Below are positions 42,549 through 52,220 of a stretch of DNA of 64,000 nt, one piece after another. Below the pieces are notes generated by a model. The model was given only the letters and a program-made list of their open reading frames with translations, did no database searches and was not told the DNA's origin. The number at the start of each line of letters is the position of its first letter. Position 1 is the stretch's first letter. A program made the position numbers and the translations under genes. The DNA comes from Desertivirga xinjiangensis (GTDB taxonomy: Bacteria > Bacteroidota > Bacteroidia > Sphingobacteriales > Sphingobacteriaceae), in assembly GCF_024436435.1 (NCBI RefSeq), contig NZ_JAFMZP010000005.1, positions 186,001 through 250,000 of the forward strand. The letters run 5' to 3'.

Positions 42549-42646
42549 CAGTTAAGATTTCTTAATCGATTTTATCGGGACGGATCGCAGAGGTCCTCTA
42601 CTTATCCATAGAAGCGCATCAGATGTTTGGCGCGATCTGCTGATAA

Positions 42647-43630
42647 ATGGATAAAAATAAGTTTAAGCAATTAATGGAAGGGTATCTCCAAGGCGACCTT
42701 TCCAAACCTGATGAGGAGCTGCTACAGCGTTGGTACGCTTCCTTCGGGGAATCAACAACCGGAGTGCCGGGTCTGGAAGATGAGGCTTCTTCAGAGGAAT
42801 TACGGGAAGAGCTTGACAGCCGGATACGGGAGCTGATAGCCATACCGGAGCCTAAAAAAGTTTCCTGGTTCAGAACAAAGGGTTTCCGCTATATGGCTGC
42901 TGCGTCGTTTGCTGCTGTAATCGGCGGTGCTGTCTGGCTGACAACGGGAAGACTGAATAAAAATGCAGATCAGGATATAGCTGCTCAGCATAAGGCTTTT
43001 GACCAGATTGAAACAGGCATCAGGCAAGTTAAACGGGTCATCCTGCCAGATAGTACCACGGTATTCTTAAACTCTAATTCAACATTGAAGATCTCCGCAA
43101 GCTTTGGCAAGGTTCGGCGCGAAGTGTCCCTTAGCGGTGAAGCTTTTTTTGACGTAAAAAGGAATCCGGAAAAGCCTTTTATCATTGCAGCTTCTGGCCT
43201 AAAGGTAAAAGTATTAGGAACTTCTTTTAACGTTAGTGCATACGATGCTTTACCTGATGTAAGGGTTGCCGTGAATACGGGCCTGGTACAGGTAGCGGAT
43301 CAACATAAAGTACTTTCTAACCTAAAACCCAATAAAATGCTGGCTTATAATAAAGAAACCCATGGGTATTCTGTAAAGAATATGAACGCCGGCTCGGTTT
43401 CCTCCTGGCGGGAGGGTATTATCCAGTTAAACCATGCAACGTTCAGGGACTTTCAGCAGGCAATGCTGAACACCTACGGTGTACATGTAGGGTATGCTGA
43501 TGCAGAACCTGCGACCCGGTTCAACTATACCGTTCGCTCAACGCGTCCCCTGGAACAAACGCTGGAACAGTTTTCTGAAGTTGTTGGCAAAAAATACAGG
43601 AAGGAGGGGGATAGGGTAGTTTTCTATTAG
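42647..43630 (+). CDS. FecR-family anti-sigma factor
   Basis: The 327-residue inner-membrane protein has a cytoplasmic sigma-binding part (1-85) and one transmembrane helix near 88-105 (YMAAASFAAVIGGAVWL). A periplasmic FecR domain follows (ILPDSTTVFLNSNSTLKISA, SLSGEAFFDVKRNPEKPF, VKVLGTSFNVSAY). A C-terminal DUF4974 (STN-like) domain closes the protein, from FRDFQQAMLNTYGVHVGYA to the end. It should bind the ECF sigma factor encoded just upstream and receive the signal from the STN domain of the SusC protein encoded next. A small hairpin GCCGC/GCGGC (43646-43660) separates it from the receptor gene. Confidence 0.92.
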   Translation: MDKNKFKQLMEGYLQGDLSKPDEELLQRWYASFGESTTGVPGLEDEASSEELREELDSRIRELIAIPEPKKVSWFRTKGFRYMAAASFAAVIGGAVWLTTGRLNKNADQDIAAQHKAFDQIETGIRQVKRVILPDSTTVFLNSNSTLKISASFGKVRREVSLSGEAFFDVKRNPEKPFIIAASGLKVKVLGTSFNVSAYDALPDVRVAVNTGLVQVADQHKVLSNLKPNKMLAYNKETHGYSVKNMNAGSVSSWREGIIQLNHATFRDFQQAMLNTYGVHVGYADAEPATRFNYTVRSTRPLEQTLEQFSEVVGKKYRKEGDRVVFY

Positions 43631-43844
43631 ATCTCAATAAACAGGGCCGCAAAGAGCGGCACCTGCTCAATATATCAGAATTGGCAGTAATAGATTGGAC
43701 CCTAAGCCTGCAATTCTTCTTTTTAGCAACAAATTAATGTCACCATACCCCCAAATCTAGGGAAAATAACAGGCATTATCAGGTATTATATTTTGTACAA
43801 ATGCTTTTTTCCTGGTTTAGGGTGGTACTAGTTTTTATAATGTT

Positions 43845-46800
43845 ATGCGCTTTTTACTTCATTGGAAGTGGTTTATGAGAGTATCAGGTTTACTTTATTT
43901 TATTCTGGCAATCAGTGCCAATATCCTGCAAGCCTCTACGGGCAAGGCACAGGCCCTGAATAAAAGAATTACAGTAAGTTATACACAGAAGAATCTCTAC
44001 GAGATAATTTTAGATCTTCAGGACAGGGCACAGCTCGATTTCGGCTTTACCCAGGGACTCGGACTGGAAAAGATAAAGGTTCCGAAAGCTGAATTTAACA
44101 ATGAGCGCCTGGAGGATGTCCTGAAGGACCTTTTTAGCAGGCACAATGTGGAATTCACGGAGAGCAACGGAACGGTTATCCTGAACCGCAAACAGCAGCC
44201 GGGCCGTATCGCCGGCCGCGTTACCGACAACAAGGGGGAGCCGCTGGCCGGAGCCAGTTTACGTATTAAAGAACTCAGCAGGAGTTTTACCACTGATTCA
44301 GAAGGGCGATATTCTGTGGCTGTAAATCCGGGTACTTATACGCTGGAAGTTCACTTCATTTCTTTTGGGACACAGGAGCGGAAGCTTGAAGTACAGGCGG
44401 GAAAAACGGTAGAAGCCGTTTTCTCTCTCACGCCGCAGGGAAGTGCTCTAAATGAGGTGGTGGTAATTGGCTATGGTGAAGTTAAGAAGAAGGATCTGAC
44501 AGGTTCTGTGGTCAGTATAGACATCGATAAGATCAAAGATACGCCTGTTCTTTCTGTCGACCTGGCCTTGCAGGGCCGGATTCCGGGTGCGGATATTATG
44601 GCTTCTACGGGTGAACCGGGGGCGCCGGCTTCCATCAGGATCCGCGGAACAAGGTCTATATCGGCCACCAACGAGCCGCTTATAGTGGTCGATGGTGTGA
44701 TCGACGGTATCAGCAACCTTGCCGACATCAATATGGCAGACATCGCTTCGGTAAGTGTATTGAAAGATGCCTCGGCTACCGCGATCTACGGTACCAGGGG
44801 AAGTAACGGGGTGATCATCATTACCACCAAACAGGGCCGGAAAGGAAAAGATGACATCACCGTAAAAAGCGTTGCCGGAATTTCTCAGTTGCCGAGAAGG
44901 CTGGATATTATGAACGCCGCCGAATTTGCGCAGTATCGTAATGATGTGGCTTTCTTTTCAACTTCTGATAATTACGGAGAGATCGGATCAGAAACACCCC
45001 AATCCGCTTACCCATACCCTGACCCGCTATCGCGAGGCAAAGGAACCGACTGGGTAGAGCAGATCTCCAGGACGGCACACTACCATAATCATCTCGTATC
45101 TTTATCGGGGGGAGCCAAAAAAACCAATTATTACGCATCTTTTGCCTATGATAATACGCAGGGTATTATTGACAAAAGCGGCGTAAAGCGTTTTACAGGT
45201 CGTTTAAACCTGGATTACCAGCTGTTTCCCTGGATGAAAACCGGGTATAAGTACAATTATACCGGGCGCGACGACGATCAGAACCTGGTGACGATCGGGG
45301 GAACCAACTGGTGGAGCGCAGCCATTTACCTGAACCCGCTGATCCAGCTGAGGGATAACTTTAACGACCTCTGGTACTCCGGGCAGCGTTTTAATTCGCC
45401 GCGCGCCGTGCTTGACTACGGTGTGATCCGCAATGCAAAAAGAAATGGTAATACGCATACCGGATACGTTGATATTGAGCCATTAAAAGGACTTAAACTA
45501 AACTCACAGTTAACATATTACCAGTACCAGCTCCGCACCTTCCGCTATGAACCGGGAACACTTCCTGCGAAATCGGTAAATGAAGGCGGAACGGCTTACC
45601 GGGGCGAGTTTAATGAATCTAACCTGATGAGTCAGACCACGCTTGCCTGGCTAAAAGACTGGAACCGTACGCATCATGTGGATATGACGGCTGGCTTTAT
45701 CGCTCAGAAAAGAGGGTCGGATAACTTAACCTTACAGGGCGAGGGTTACCAGTCTGATGATGTGACCTGGAATAACATGAATGCTATTCCCGACAAGGAG
45801 AATTATTCAGCCTCTTCTTCAAATACAGAAAAGGTAGCTATGTCATTCCTGGCAAGAGCCAACTACAACTACAAGAGCAAATACTATCTGACGGTTACCG
45901 GTCGCCGCGACGGTGCCTCCAACTTTGCAGCTAACCAGAAATGGGCATTTTTCCCTTCAGCGGCTTTGAAATGGAGTATCAGCAATGAAAACTTCATGAA
46001 GAAAGTGGATTGGATCAATGATCTTTCACTTAGACTATCGGCCGGGCGTACCGGAAATGACGGTATCAGCTCGTACCGCTCACTTTCTGCCCTGGCGTCC
46101 ACTACCGGAGGATACCTGTTCAATGGCTCTCAGCCCGTGGCGTTTTATCCTTCCCGTTTGGCGAGTCAGAACCTATCCTGGGAAAAGACCGATATGTATA
46201 ACATAGCCACCGATATCTCCTTGTTCAAGAACCGTGTGAACATGGTGTTAGAGGGCTATGTATCGTATACCAGCGATCTCTTGCTCGATGTACAGGTTCC
46301 TACACAAACCGGTTACAGTACCCGTTTTGCAAATGTGGGAAAGACCTCCAATAAAGGAGTTGAATTTAGTATCGAAACGAGAAATATTGAAAAACGCAAT
46401 TTCAGCTGGTCCAGTTCTTTTTCTGTATCGCATAATGCGCAGAAGGTAGAGGATATTGGTACGCTTGATTATGTGAACGTGTATGGCGCATATGGCAACA
46501 ACAGCTATATGATGTACGGCTATGTGCAGGATTATCCGCTGAATGCCTTATGGGGATTCAAATATGGCGGAACCTGGAAATCTCAGGAGGAAATAAACCG
46601 GAATAAAATAACGAAAGCTTACGTTTCGGCCTCAAATCCGCAGTATACGCCTGGCTCCGCCCGTTACCTGGATACCAATCACGATGGAGTGTTTAATGAG
46701 CAGGATCTTGTGTATCTGGGGAATGCAGATCCGTATCTGTACGGTGGTCTGCAGAATAACTTCCGTTATAAGAAATTGTCGCTTGGGGTATTTATTGCCT

Positions 46801-47222
46801 ATTCGCTGGGCGGTAAGATCTATAATATTTCTGAGCAATGGATGGGCAACGGCTCGATCAATACCAACCAGTACCGCTTTATGCTGGATGCATGGCACCC
46901 GGTTCGAAATCCCGGTTCTGATCTTCCCCGTGCAGGAAGTGCCGATGCCATTGCCTCAGACAGGATGGTATACGATGCTTCTTTCCTGCGCCTGAAGACT
47001 GTTTCACTCGGCTATACCTTCGATATTCATAAACTAACCCGCAATACGCTAAGGGATGTACAGTTTGTGCTGACGGGAGAAAATCTCCTTCTATGGAAAA
47101 AGTACAATGGTTTTGATCCGGATGTATCATCGGAAAGCGGTACTTCTACCTTGCGCAGGCTCGACATAGGGGCTTACCCTAAACCAAGGACGATCACCGC
47201 CAGCGTGCAGATCAGATATTAA
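43845..47222 (+). CDS. SusC/RagA-family TonB-linked outer-membrane protein with STN signalling domain
   Basis: The 1,125 residues comprise a signal peptide, an STN (secretin/TonB N-terminal) domain at about 40-115, a carboxypeptidase-regulatory-like domain at 124-210 (IAGRVTDNKGEPLAGASLRI), a TonB plug at 215-330 (YGEVKKKDLTGSV, IRIRGTRSISATNEPLIVVD, YGTRGSNGVIIITTKQG) and a 22-strand-type barrel to the C-terminus. The STN domain links it to the FecR protein upstream. It imports the ligand caught by SusD, powered by TonB-ExbBD encoded elsewhere. SusD follows after 38 bp. Internal Met10 is an alternative start. The ligand is unknown; the neighbours suggest a phosphodiester-containing polymer. 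Confidence 0.95.
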   Translation: MRFLLHWKWFMRVSGLLYFILAISANILQASTGKAQALNKRITVSYTQKNLYEIILDLQDRAQLDFGFTQGLGLEKIKVPKAEFNNERLEDVLKDLFSRHNVEFTESNGTVILNRKQQPGRIAGRVTDNKGEPLAGASLRIKELSRSFTTDSEGRYSVAVNPGTYTLEVHFISFGTQERKLEVQAGKTVEAVFSLTPQGSALNEVVVIGYGEVKKKDLTGSVVSIDIDKIKDTPVLSVDLALQGRIPGADIMASTGEPGAPASIRIRGTRSISATNEPLIVVDGVIDGISNLADINMADIASVSVLKDASATAIYGTRGSNGVIIITTKQGRKGKDDITVKSVAGISQLPRRLDIMNAAEFAQYRNDVAFFSTSDNYGEIGSETPQSAYPYPDPLSRGKGTDWVEQISRTAHYHNHLVSLSGGAKKTNYYASFAYDNTQGIIDKSGVKRFTGRLNLDYQLFPWMKTGYKYNYTGRDDDQNLVTIGGTNWWSAAIYLNPLIQLRDNFNDLWYSGQRFNSPRAVLDYGVIRNAKRNGNTHTGYVDIEPLKGLKLNSQLTYYQYQLRTFRYEPGTLPAKSVNEGGTAYRGEFNESNLMSQTTLAWLKDWNRTHHVDMTAGFIAQKRGSDNLTLQGEGYQSDDVTWNNMNAIPDKENYSASSSNTEKVAMSFLARANYNYKSKYYLTVTGRRDGASNFAANQKWAFFPSAALKWSISNENFMKKVDWINDLSLRLSAGRTGNDGISSYRSLSALASTTGGYLFNGSQPVAFYPSRLASQNLSWEKTDMYNIATDISLFKNRVNMVLEGYVSYTSDLLLDVQVPTQTGYSTRFANVGKTSNKGVEFSIETRNIEKRNFSWSSSFSVSHNAQKVEDIGTLDYVNVYGAYGNNSYMMYGYVQDYPLNALWGFKYGGTWKSQEEINRNKITKAYVSASNPQYTPGSARYLDTNHDGVFNEQDLVYLGNADPYLYGGLQNNFRYKKLSLGVFIAYSLGGKIYNISEQWMGNGSINTNQYRFMLDAWHPVRNPGSDLPRAGSADAIASDRMVYDASFLRLKTVSLGYTFDIHKLTRNTLRDVQFVLTGENLLLWKKYNGFDPDVSSESGTSTLRRLDIGAYPKPRTITASVQIRY

Positions 47223-47260
47223 TTTAAAAGAAGTATTAGATAAATCTTGAAGATAAATCA

Positions 47261-48736
47261 ATGAAACGTTTAGTTTTTACATTCATGATGTTCGGACTGG
47301 TTACGGGCTGCTCTTTAGATGAGGTTCCGTCATCCTTTGTGAACACAGGCAATTACTATCAAACCGAGTCGCAGCTGGTTACAGGGCTAAATTCCTGCTA
47401 TATTCCTTTACGGTCTATTTATAATTATACTTACCTCATAGCTACAGAAGGTATAACCGATCTGATGTGGATAGCTTCGGGAACTCTGGATGCCCAGCTT
47501 GATATTTCTCCCGCCCAGCCACGCTTCGGGCAAACCATGTGGACGCAGGGCTACCGCGGAGTGATGTACTGCAATTCCATTATTGAGGCGATAAAACGTG
47601 CTCCTGTAGAAGAGGAGGTAAAGAACAGGCTCCTGGCCGAAGGGATGGTGATGAGGGCCTATTATTACTGGTTCCTTACCTGCACCTTTGGTGATGTACC
47701 TTTTTATACTGAAGACATTGTTAATGTAGAGGTTTTGGAACGGGTTTCAAAGCTGGGACGTATGGATGCCGTGGGAACCCGGAATTACCTGATCGAGGAA
47801 CTGATCAGGTATGTGCCGCATCTGCCGCAGGTGCGTACCAATGATGTGGCCGGTAACAGAAGCGGAGCCGCCATGGGCTGGATGATGATCGGCAAGCTGG
47901 CGCAATGGAATAAACGCTGGGATGTGGCCAGGGACGCTATGGATAAGCTGGAAGCCATCTATGGCGACCTTAGCCAGTATCCTTTGACGGATATTATGCT
48001 GAAGAATAAAAATATCAGGGAGTCGATATTTGAGATCCAGTACCTGTATGATGCTACCGGTCTGCAGGTTACCACCAATTCGGCAGCGATCTGTATGCCG
48101 CCGAGAAATTCGGGTTCCACTTACGATGGTGTGAACATTCCGGAACTGGGGGCGAACGCTACAACCTGGACGCCGCTAAGGCCCACCAACTATTTCTTCC
48201 AGTCGCTTCAGCGCAGGAACAGTGCTGACTTAAGAACTACTTTGAATATGGCCTGGGAATACAATGGTCAGGCTTTCAGAACTGCAACGAATGTTCCATG
48301 GCCCGGACCAAAATTCTGGAGTTTTAACATGTTTAACGTTGCAGACGGTAATAACCAGCGGGTGTTCCGTTATGCTGATGCCTTGCTGATGCAGGCTGAG
48401 AATTATCTGGAACTGGGCAATACTACCAGATCAGTTGAATATTTGGATAAAGTACGTCAGCGGGCAGGTACCGGGTCTTATACTTTCAGAAACCGGGAAG
48501 CGCTTCTTGATGAGATCCAGAGGGAACGTGGACGGGAGCTGCTGGGTGAATATCAACGGAAATATGATATGGTTCGCTGGGGCAACTGGTACCAGATGAC
48601 CTACGACTATACCGACTATGCTACAGTGAAGAACAGGATTCTGCCATGTCATGAGTATTATCCAATCCCGGATATGGAAGTGGTAAAATCAGATTATAAC
48701 CTTGACAATAAAGCTTATGAAGCATATGGAAAATAA
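47261..48736 (+). CDS. SusD/RagB-family nutrient-binding outer-membrane lipoprotein
   Basis: The 491-residue lipoprotein has lipobox VTGC (residues 14-17) and the SusD course: SLDEVPSSFVN at the start, TPR-like helices (EGMVMRAYYYWFLTCTFGDVPFY), and the C-terminal end LLDEIQRERGRELLGEYQRKYDMVRWGNW. SusD forms the lid over the SusC barrel and binds the incoming ligand. The gene end overlaps the next gene by about 11 bp, so coupling to the EEP lipoprotein is tight. Confidence 0.95.
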   Translation: MKRLVFTFMMFGLVTGCSLDEVPSSFVNTGNYYQTESQLVTGLNSCYIPLRSIYNYTYLIATEGITDLMWIASGTLDAQLDISPAQPRFGQTMWTQGYRGVMYCNSIIEAIKRAPVEEEVKNRLLAEGMVMRAYYYWFLTCTFGDVPFYTEDIVNVEVLERVSKLGRMDAVGTRNYLIEELIRYVPHLPQVRTNDVAGNRSGAAMGWMMIGKLAQWNKRWDVARDAMDKLEAIYGDLSQYPLTDIMLKNKNIRESIFEIQYLYDATGLQVTTNSAAICMPPRNSGSTYDGVNIPELGANATTWTPLRPTNYFFQSLQRRNSADLRTTLNMAWEYNGQAFRTATNVPWPGPKFWSFNMFNVADGNNQRVFRYADALLMQAENYLELGNTTRSVEYLDKVRQRAGTGSYTFRNREALLDEIQRERGRELLGEYQRKYDMVRWGNWYQMTYDYTDYATVKNRILPCHEYYPIPDMEVVKSDYNLDNKAYEAYGK

Positions 48737-49694
48737 TAAAACAAGCTTGCTAAACTTCAGAGCTCATATTAGATCTTTCGCTCTTCTTGCACTTGTTGCT
48801 TTTTTGCTGACTGGTATTACAGGTATCACAGGCTGCAAGAAAACCGATGAAACAGTGGCTGCCCCTGAAACAGGGGAATTAAACGATGACACGCTCAGGG
48901 TGATCAGCTATAATATACTGGAAGGAATGAAGAACGATAGGGCTAAAAACTATGACAACTTTGTTGCCTGGGTAAAGTCTTACGATCCTGATATTTTGCT
49001 CTTGCAGGAAGCCAATGGTTTCACACAGGAATCCCTGCAAGGCCTGGCGGCCAGGTTTGACCACCCTTACGTGCTGACCAATTTAAAGGCAACGGATAAT
49101 TATCCAGTGGCTATCACCTCCAGGTTTCCCCTGGAATCACGCAGGAGGGTTACCCTGAATGTCTCTCATGGAGCGATCTTCGCCAAGCTTAGCAATCGTA
49201 ACTTAAACCTGGTAGTTACTCATTTGTGGCCACAAAACTACTGGCATCAGCAGGGTGACGGATTGGGAAATGATTACCGTCTGCAGGAGATAAATACGGT
49301 ACTTGACAGTACCATCCGCAAGTTTCCGCAGGAATCAAACTGGATCCTTGCCGGTGATTTCAATGCTGTCGCAGCAAAAGACTATGAAGCAGGAAATACC
49401 GCCAACAGTTATGTAGTAACAGATGCTATTGAGAGTGCCGGCTTTACCGATGCCATTCACTTTCTGCATGGTTACAAGCAAAAAGGAACGTCTCCTAATT
49501 CTGTAAATAATTCTTTTACTTACCCTTTTACCTATCCGGGACGAAGGATTGACTTTGTTTATGCTACACCAGCTGTGCTTCAGGGCACATTCGCGGCACA
49601 GCCTATTTACGATGATTTTACGAGGCAATACTCGGATCATCCGCCTATGATAATGGATATTGACACCCGCAACATAGCTAAATTCAAATACTAA
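48726..49694 (+). CDS. Endonuclease/exonuclease/phosphatase (EEP) family lipoprotein
   Basis: This is a DNase I-like-fold enzyme of about 322 residues with a lipobox at TGITGC. EEP motifs are all visible: VISYNILEGM (Asn), LLLQEAN (metal-binding Glu), VVTHLWPQ, LAGDFNAVA (Asp and Asn), and the catalytic YSDHPPM (Asp-His). Such enzymes hydrolyse phosphodiester bonds in DNA, RNA, sphingomyelin or inositol phosphates. As a surface lipoprotein inside a SusCD locus, it is a candidate for the depolymerising step. The start at 48726 (MENNKTS) is preferred; upstream in-frame ATGs at 48702 and 48717 lie further inside susD. Confidence 0.9.
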   Translation: MENNKTSLLNFRAHIRSFALLALVAFLLTGITGITGCKKTDETVAAPETGELNDDTLRVISYNILEGMKNDRAKNYDNFVAWVKSYDPDILLLQEANGFTQESLQGLAARFDHPYVLTNLKATDNYPVAITSRFPLESRRRVTLNVSHGAIFAKLSNRNLNLVVTHLWPQNYWHQQGDGLGNDYRLQEINTVLDSTIRKFPQESNWILAGDFNAVAAKDYEAGNTANSYVVTDAIESAGFTDAIHFLHGYKQKGTSPNSVNNSFTYPFTYPGRRIDFVYATPAVLQGTFAAQPIYDDFTRQYSDHPPMIMDIDTRNIAKFKY

Positions 49695-49697
49695 GGT

Positions 49698-52136
49698 ATG
49701 GAAACTTATAACTACTATAAAAAATACGGCTGTATAAAGTTCAGGGGTATTGCCTGCCTGCTATTCTTGTTCCTGTGGGCTTTTAGTGCCTGTAAGCGCG
49801 AGTTTGAAATGGATCTGTCACTTGCCGTGAATTCTAATGAGCTGCACCTGGCAGCAACCGAAGGGAATACGCATATAATGATATATTCTACCGGAAAATG
49901 GACTGCCCGCTTAAGCGAAGAGGCCGACTGGCTTTCTCTCAGTAAACTTGAAGGCCAGGGCAATACGGACATTACCGTAACGTATGCACGGAATTTCGGC
50001 GTACCAAGAAGCGCTACACTTATTCTGACAAAAGGTGCCGAAACCCAGGAAATAAAGATCATACAGGAAGGACTGAACGTGGCACTGCACTTTTCTAAAA
50101 CGAAGTACACGGTTCCCCGGACTTCCCTGCCTGTAAGTCTTTCGCTGGTAGGTGACCTCAAATATAATGTAAGCGATGTTAAGATCGATTACCTGTACGA
50201 TGATGAGACTTCTGAAAAGTGGATAGCTGAGCCAGTGATCACCAGAACTGCCTTTACCTTTCAGACCCGTGAAAATAACAGCGGAAGGGACCGCGCTGTC
50301 CGAATAACACTTAGCCTCAAAGATGGATTTGGTGAAACGCTGACCTTCTACGCCGATGTTCAGCAAACGCAGCAAAATGCCTCGTTTACACAGGAACAGG
50401 AAGAATCTAAATATACTAAACGGGCAGTGAAAGATACCGTGCTCCTTTCAGGAAACACAGGTGCGAGTCTGGCTTATGTAGAAACAAATGTGGTGTATGA
50501 GTCGGGTGCCGGATGGATTGAGCAGGTAGCTTTAGCGAACGACAATATGCTGATCGTAAATCTCCGGGCTAACGATACAGGCTTAGATCGTGCGGCAACT
50601 GTTCAGCTCAGACTTATGAGTAAAGGGGCTGCAATCGCTACCCTTAACCATCGTATCTTCCAGTCGGCAGAGGACTTTGAGTACTATACTTTCAGTGAGC
50701 TTCGCCGCCTGATCCCGGGAGCTTCCGGCGAACTGGCCCTCAATGATCCCCTGAAAGCTTTAGAAGGTGTGGTGATCAGTGATAAGGCGAATCCGAACAT
50801 GGAGACGAATCCGAACATCACGTTTAATTCTATGGACCTGACTGAAACCAACCGCACCGCTTACATCCAGGCAAGTGACGGGAGTTATGGCTTCAGATTG
50901 AAAACAAGCAGTGATGCTGACAATAATTTTATCCGCTACAGCAAAGTTTCAATTGCACTCAACGGCTTAACCATGGTGAAAGAATCTAATCCTGAGCGGT
51001 ATACCATTAAAGGGATTACCGGGGGAAATATCGTTAAGACCACTCCTGGAACAGCCGCAGGCCTTGTATCTAAGGTCAAAACTATAAATGCGCTCAGCGA
51101 TGCTGATATGTACACCTGGGTAACATTCCAGAATACTGAATTCGCAGTTCCTTATGGCAGTTACGCCAATGTAAATGCCGGTTATACCATGAAATCTAAC
51201 TGGAACCAGGCAGGAGCAAGCACCCCCTACACGGATGCGATCCCTTCTGTGATCCGCGATGATAACGGCGGAAAGATGAACCTGCTTGTTAATACTATGG
51301 CTCCCTGGAGCCGGAATGCCCTCCCTGCTGGTTCGGGAACTATTTCGGGCGTTATTGTACACTCTAAGCTAATCCGCTTTGGTGCAGGATCCGGCGATAT
51401 CGGACGGTATGCTGTACGCCCGCTGAATGAGGATGATATTGAACTGGGTGGGGCTGCCAAAGGAAAGGTAATTGCTTTATGGAACTGGTTGAGAAACGGA
51501 ACCGATGTAAGTGCTGCGGCTAGCATTGTAAGAAATGCAGCTGGCAATGTACTTCCGGTCACAGGCAACGGCGAGCTTTCCTGTACTGTTCCCGGCCTGA
51601 CGCCTTCACTTGGTGCGCATCCGGTGTACCAGACAGACCCGGCGTCTAAAGCAGTTCCAAGCAGCTCTTTACAGTACAATACGAGGTGGTGGAATACCAC
51701 AACAAATTCAGGCGAAGGCTTAGTGTTTCGTTTTTCTACTTCGGGGATTACGGGCAGGAATCTCAGCATAAACTTTTCGCAGGGTGGAGGATCTGGTTCT
51801 GCTGCAACACTTAATGTGCCGGTATACTGGGGTGTTGAATACTCCCTGGATGGGCAGAATTATACGAGCCTTGCTAATTCAGACTATGCAGTTCGTCCGC
51901 TTGCTGGTTGGGGATTGAATCTGAACTACGCTGCGCTGGGTCTTAGCACCCACAGTTTTGTTCTGCCGGCCTCATTGCTCGATCAGCAGAATGTGTACGT
52001 AAAGTTGAAAGCAAAGCAAAATATCTTTGGCACCAATTCGCCGAATGGAGCGGAGTCGGGAACGATCACTGCTACGGCTAACAATGCTGCAGTTACTGTC
52101 CGTCTTGGAGTAGTATCGTTCACTTATAATCAGTAG
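49698..52136 (+). CDS. BACON and DUF5689 lipoprotein
   Basis: The 812-residue lipoprotein (lipobox FSAC near residue 32) has an N-terminal BACON-type Ig domain (about 45-130: IYSTGKWTARLSEEADWLSL, then VTYARNFGVPRSATL and IKIIQEG). Further beta-rich domains follow, then a DUF5689 domain at about 335-580 (SELRRLIPGASGELALNDPL, EGVVISDKANPNME, GSGTISGVIVHSKLIRFG, GDIGRYAVRPLNEDDI). The C-terminal jelly-roll-like region covers 585-812. DUF5689 resembles OB-fold domains found with secreted nucleases. It starts 3 bp after the EEP gene. It probably binds the substrate at the cell surface. Confidence 0.85.
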   Translation: METYNYYKKYGCIKFRGIACLLFLFLWAFSACKREFEMDLSLAVNSNELHLAATEGNTHIMIYSTGKWTARLSEEADWLSLSKLEGQGNTDITVTYARNFGVPRSATLILTKGAETQEIKIIQEGLNVALHFSKTKYTVPRTSLPVSLSLVGDLKYNVSDVKIDYLYDDETSEKWIAEPVITRTAFTFQTRENNSGRDRAVRITLSLKDGFGETLTFYADVQQTQQNASFTQEQEESKYTKRAVKDTVLLSGNTGASLAYVETNVVYESGAGWIEQVALANDNMLIVNLRANDTGLDRAATVQLRLMSKGAAIATLNHRIFQSAEDFEYYTFSELRRLIPGASGELALNDPLKALEGVVISDKANPNMETNPNITFNSMDLTETNRTAYIQASDGSYGFRLKTSSDADNNFIRYSKVSIALNGLTMVKESNPERYTIKGITGGNIVKTTPGTAAGLVSKVKTINALSDADMYTWVTFQNTEFAVPYGSYANVNAGYTMKSNWNQAGASTPYTDAIPSVIRDDNGGKMNLLVNTMAPWSRNALPAGSGTISGVIVHSKLIRFGAGSGDIGRYAVRPLNEDDIELGGAAKGKVIALWNWLRNGTDVSAAASIVRNAAGNVLPVTGNGELSCTVPGLTPSLGAHPVYQTDPASKAVPSSSLQYNTRWWNTTTNSGEGLVFRFSTSGITGRNLSINFSQGGGSGSAATLNVPVYWGVEYSLDGQNYTSLANSDYAVRPLAGWGLNLNYAALGLSTHSFVLPASLLDQQNVYVKLKAKQNIFGTNSPNGAESGTITATANNAAVTVRLGVVSFTYNQ

Positions 52137-52193
52137 TATGTTGAAAAGCACACGCGGCACGCGTGCGCTAGCAAAAGTTTAGTTATAATCAGT
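52124..52193. repeat. Direct repeat TTATAATCAGT flanking a GC-rich hairpin
   Basis: TTATAATCAGT occurs at 52124-52134 (the end of the first DUF5689 gene) and again at 52183-52193, 59 bp apart. Between them lies a hairpin GCACACGCG (52148-52156) / CGCGTGCGC (52160-52168) that is much richer in GC than its surroundings. The repeat may mark a small insertion or a slippage duplication; the hairpin may tune expression between the tandem genes. Confidence 0.5.
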
Positions 52194-52220
52194 GCAACTT
52201 TAATTAATGAAAAGATCATT

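Noticed and set aside
48702-48736. Start of the EEP lipoprotein at 48702 inside susD
   Set aside because: The first eight residues (MTIKLMKH) precede a normal start MENNKTS and lengthen an already adequate leader; a shorter overlap is more likely.
49715-50161. Minus-strand frame of 148 codons inside the first DUF5689 gene
   Set aside because: The sense strand has clear BACON domain content and operon context; the antisense frame shows no family features.
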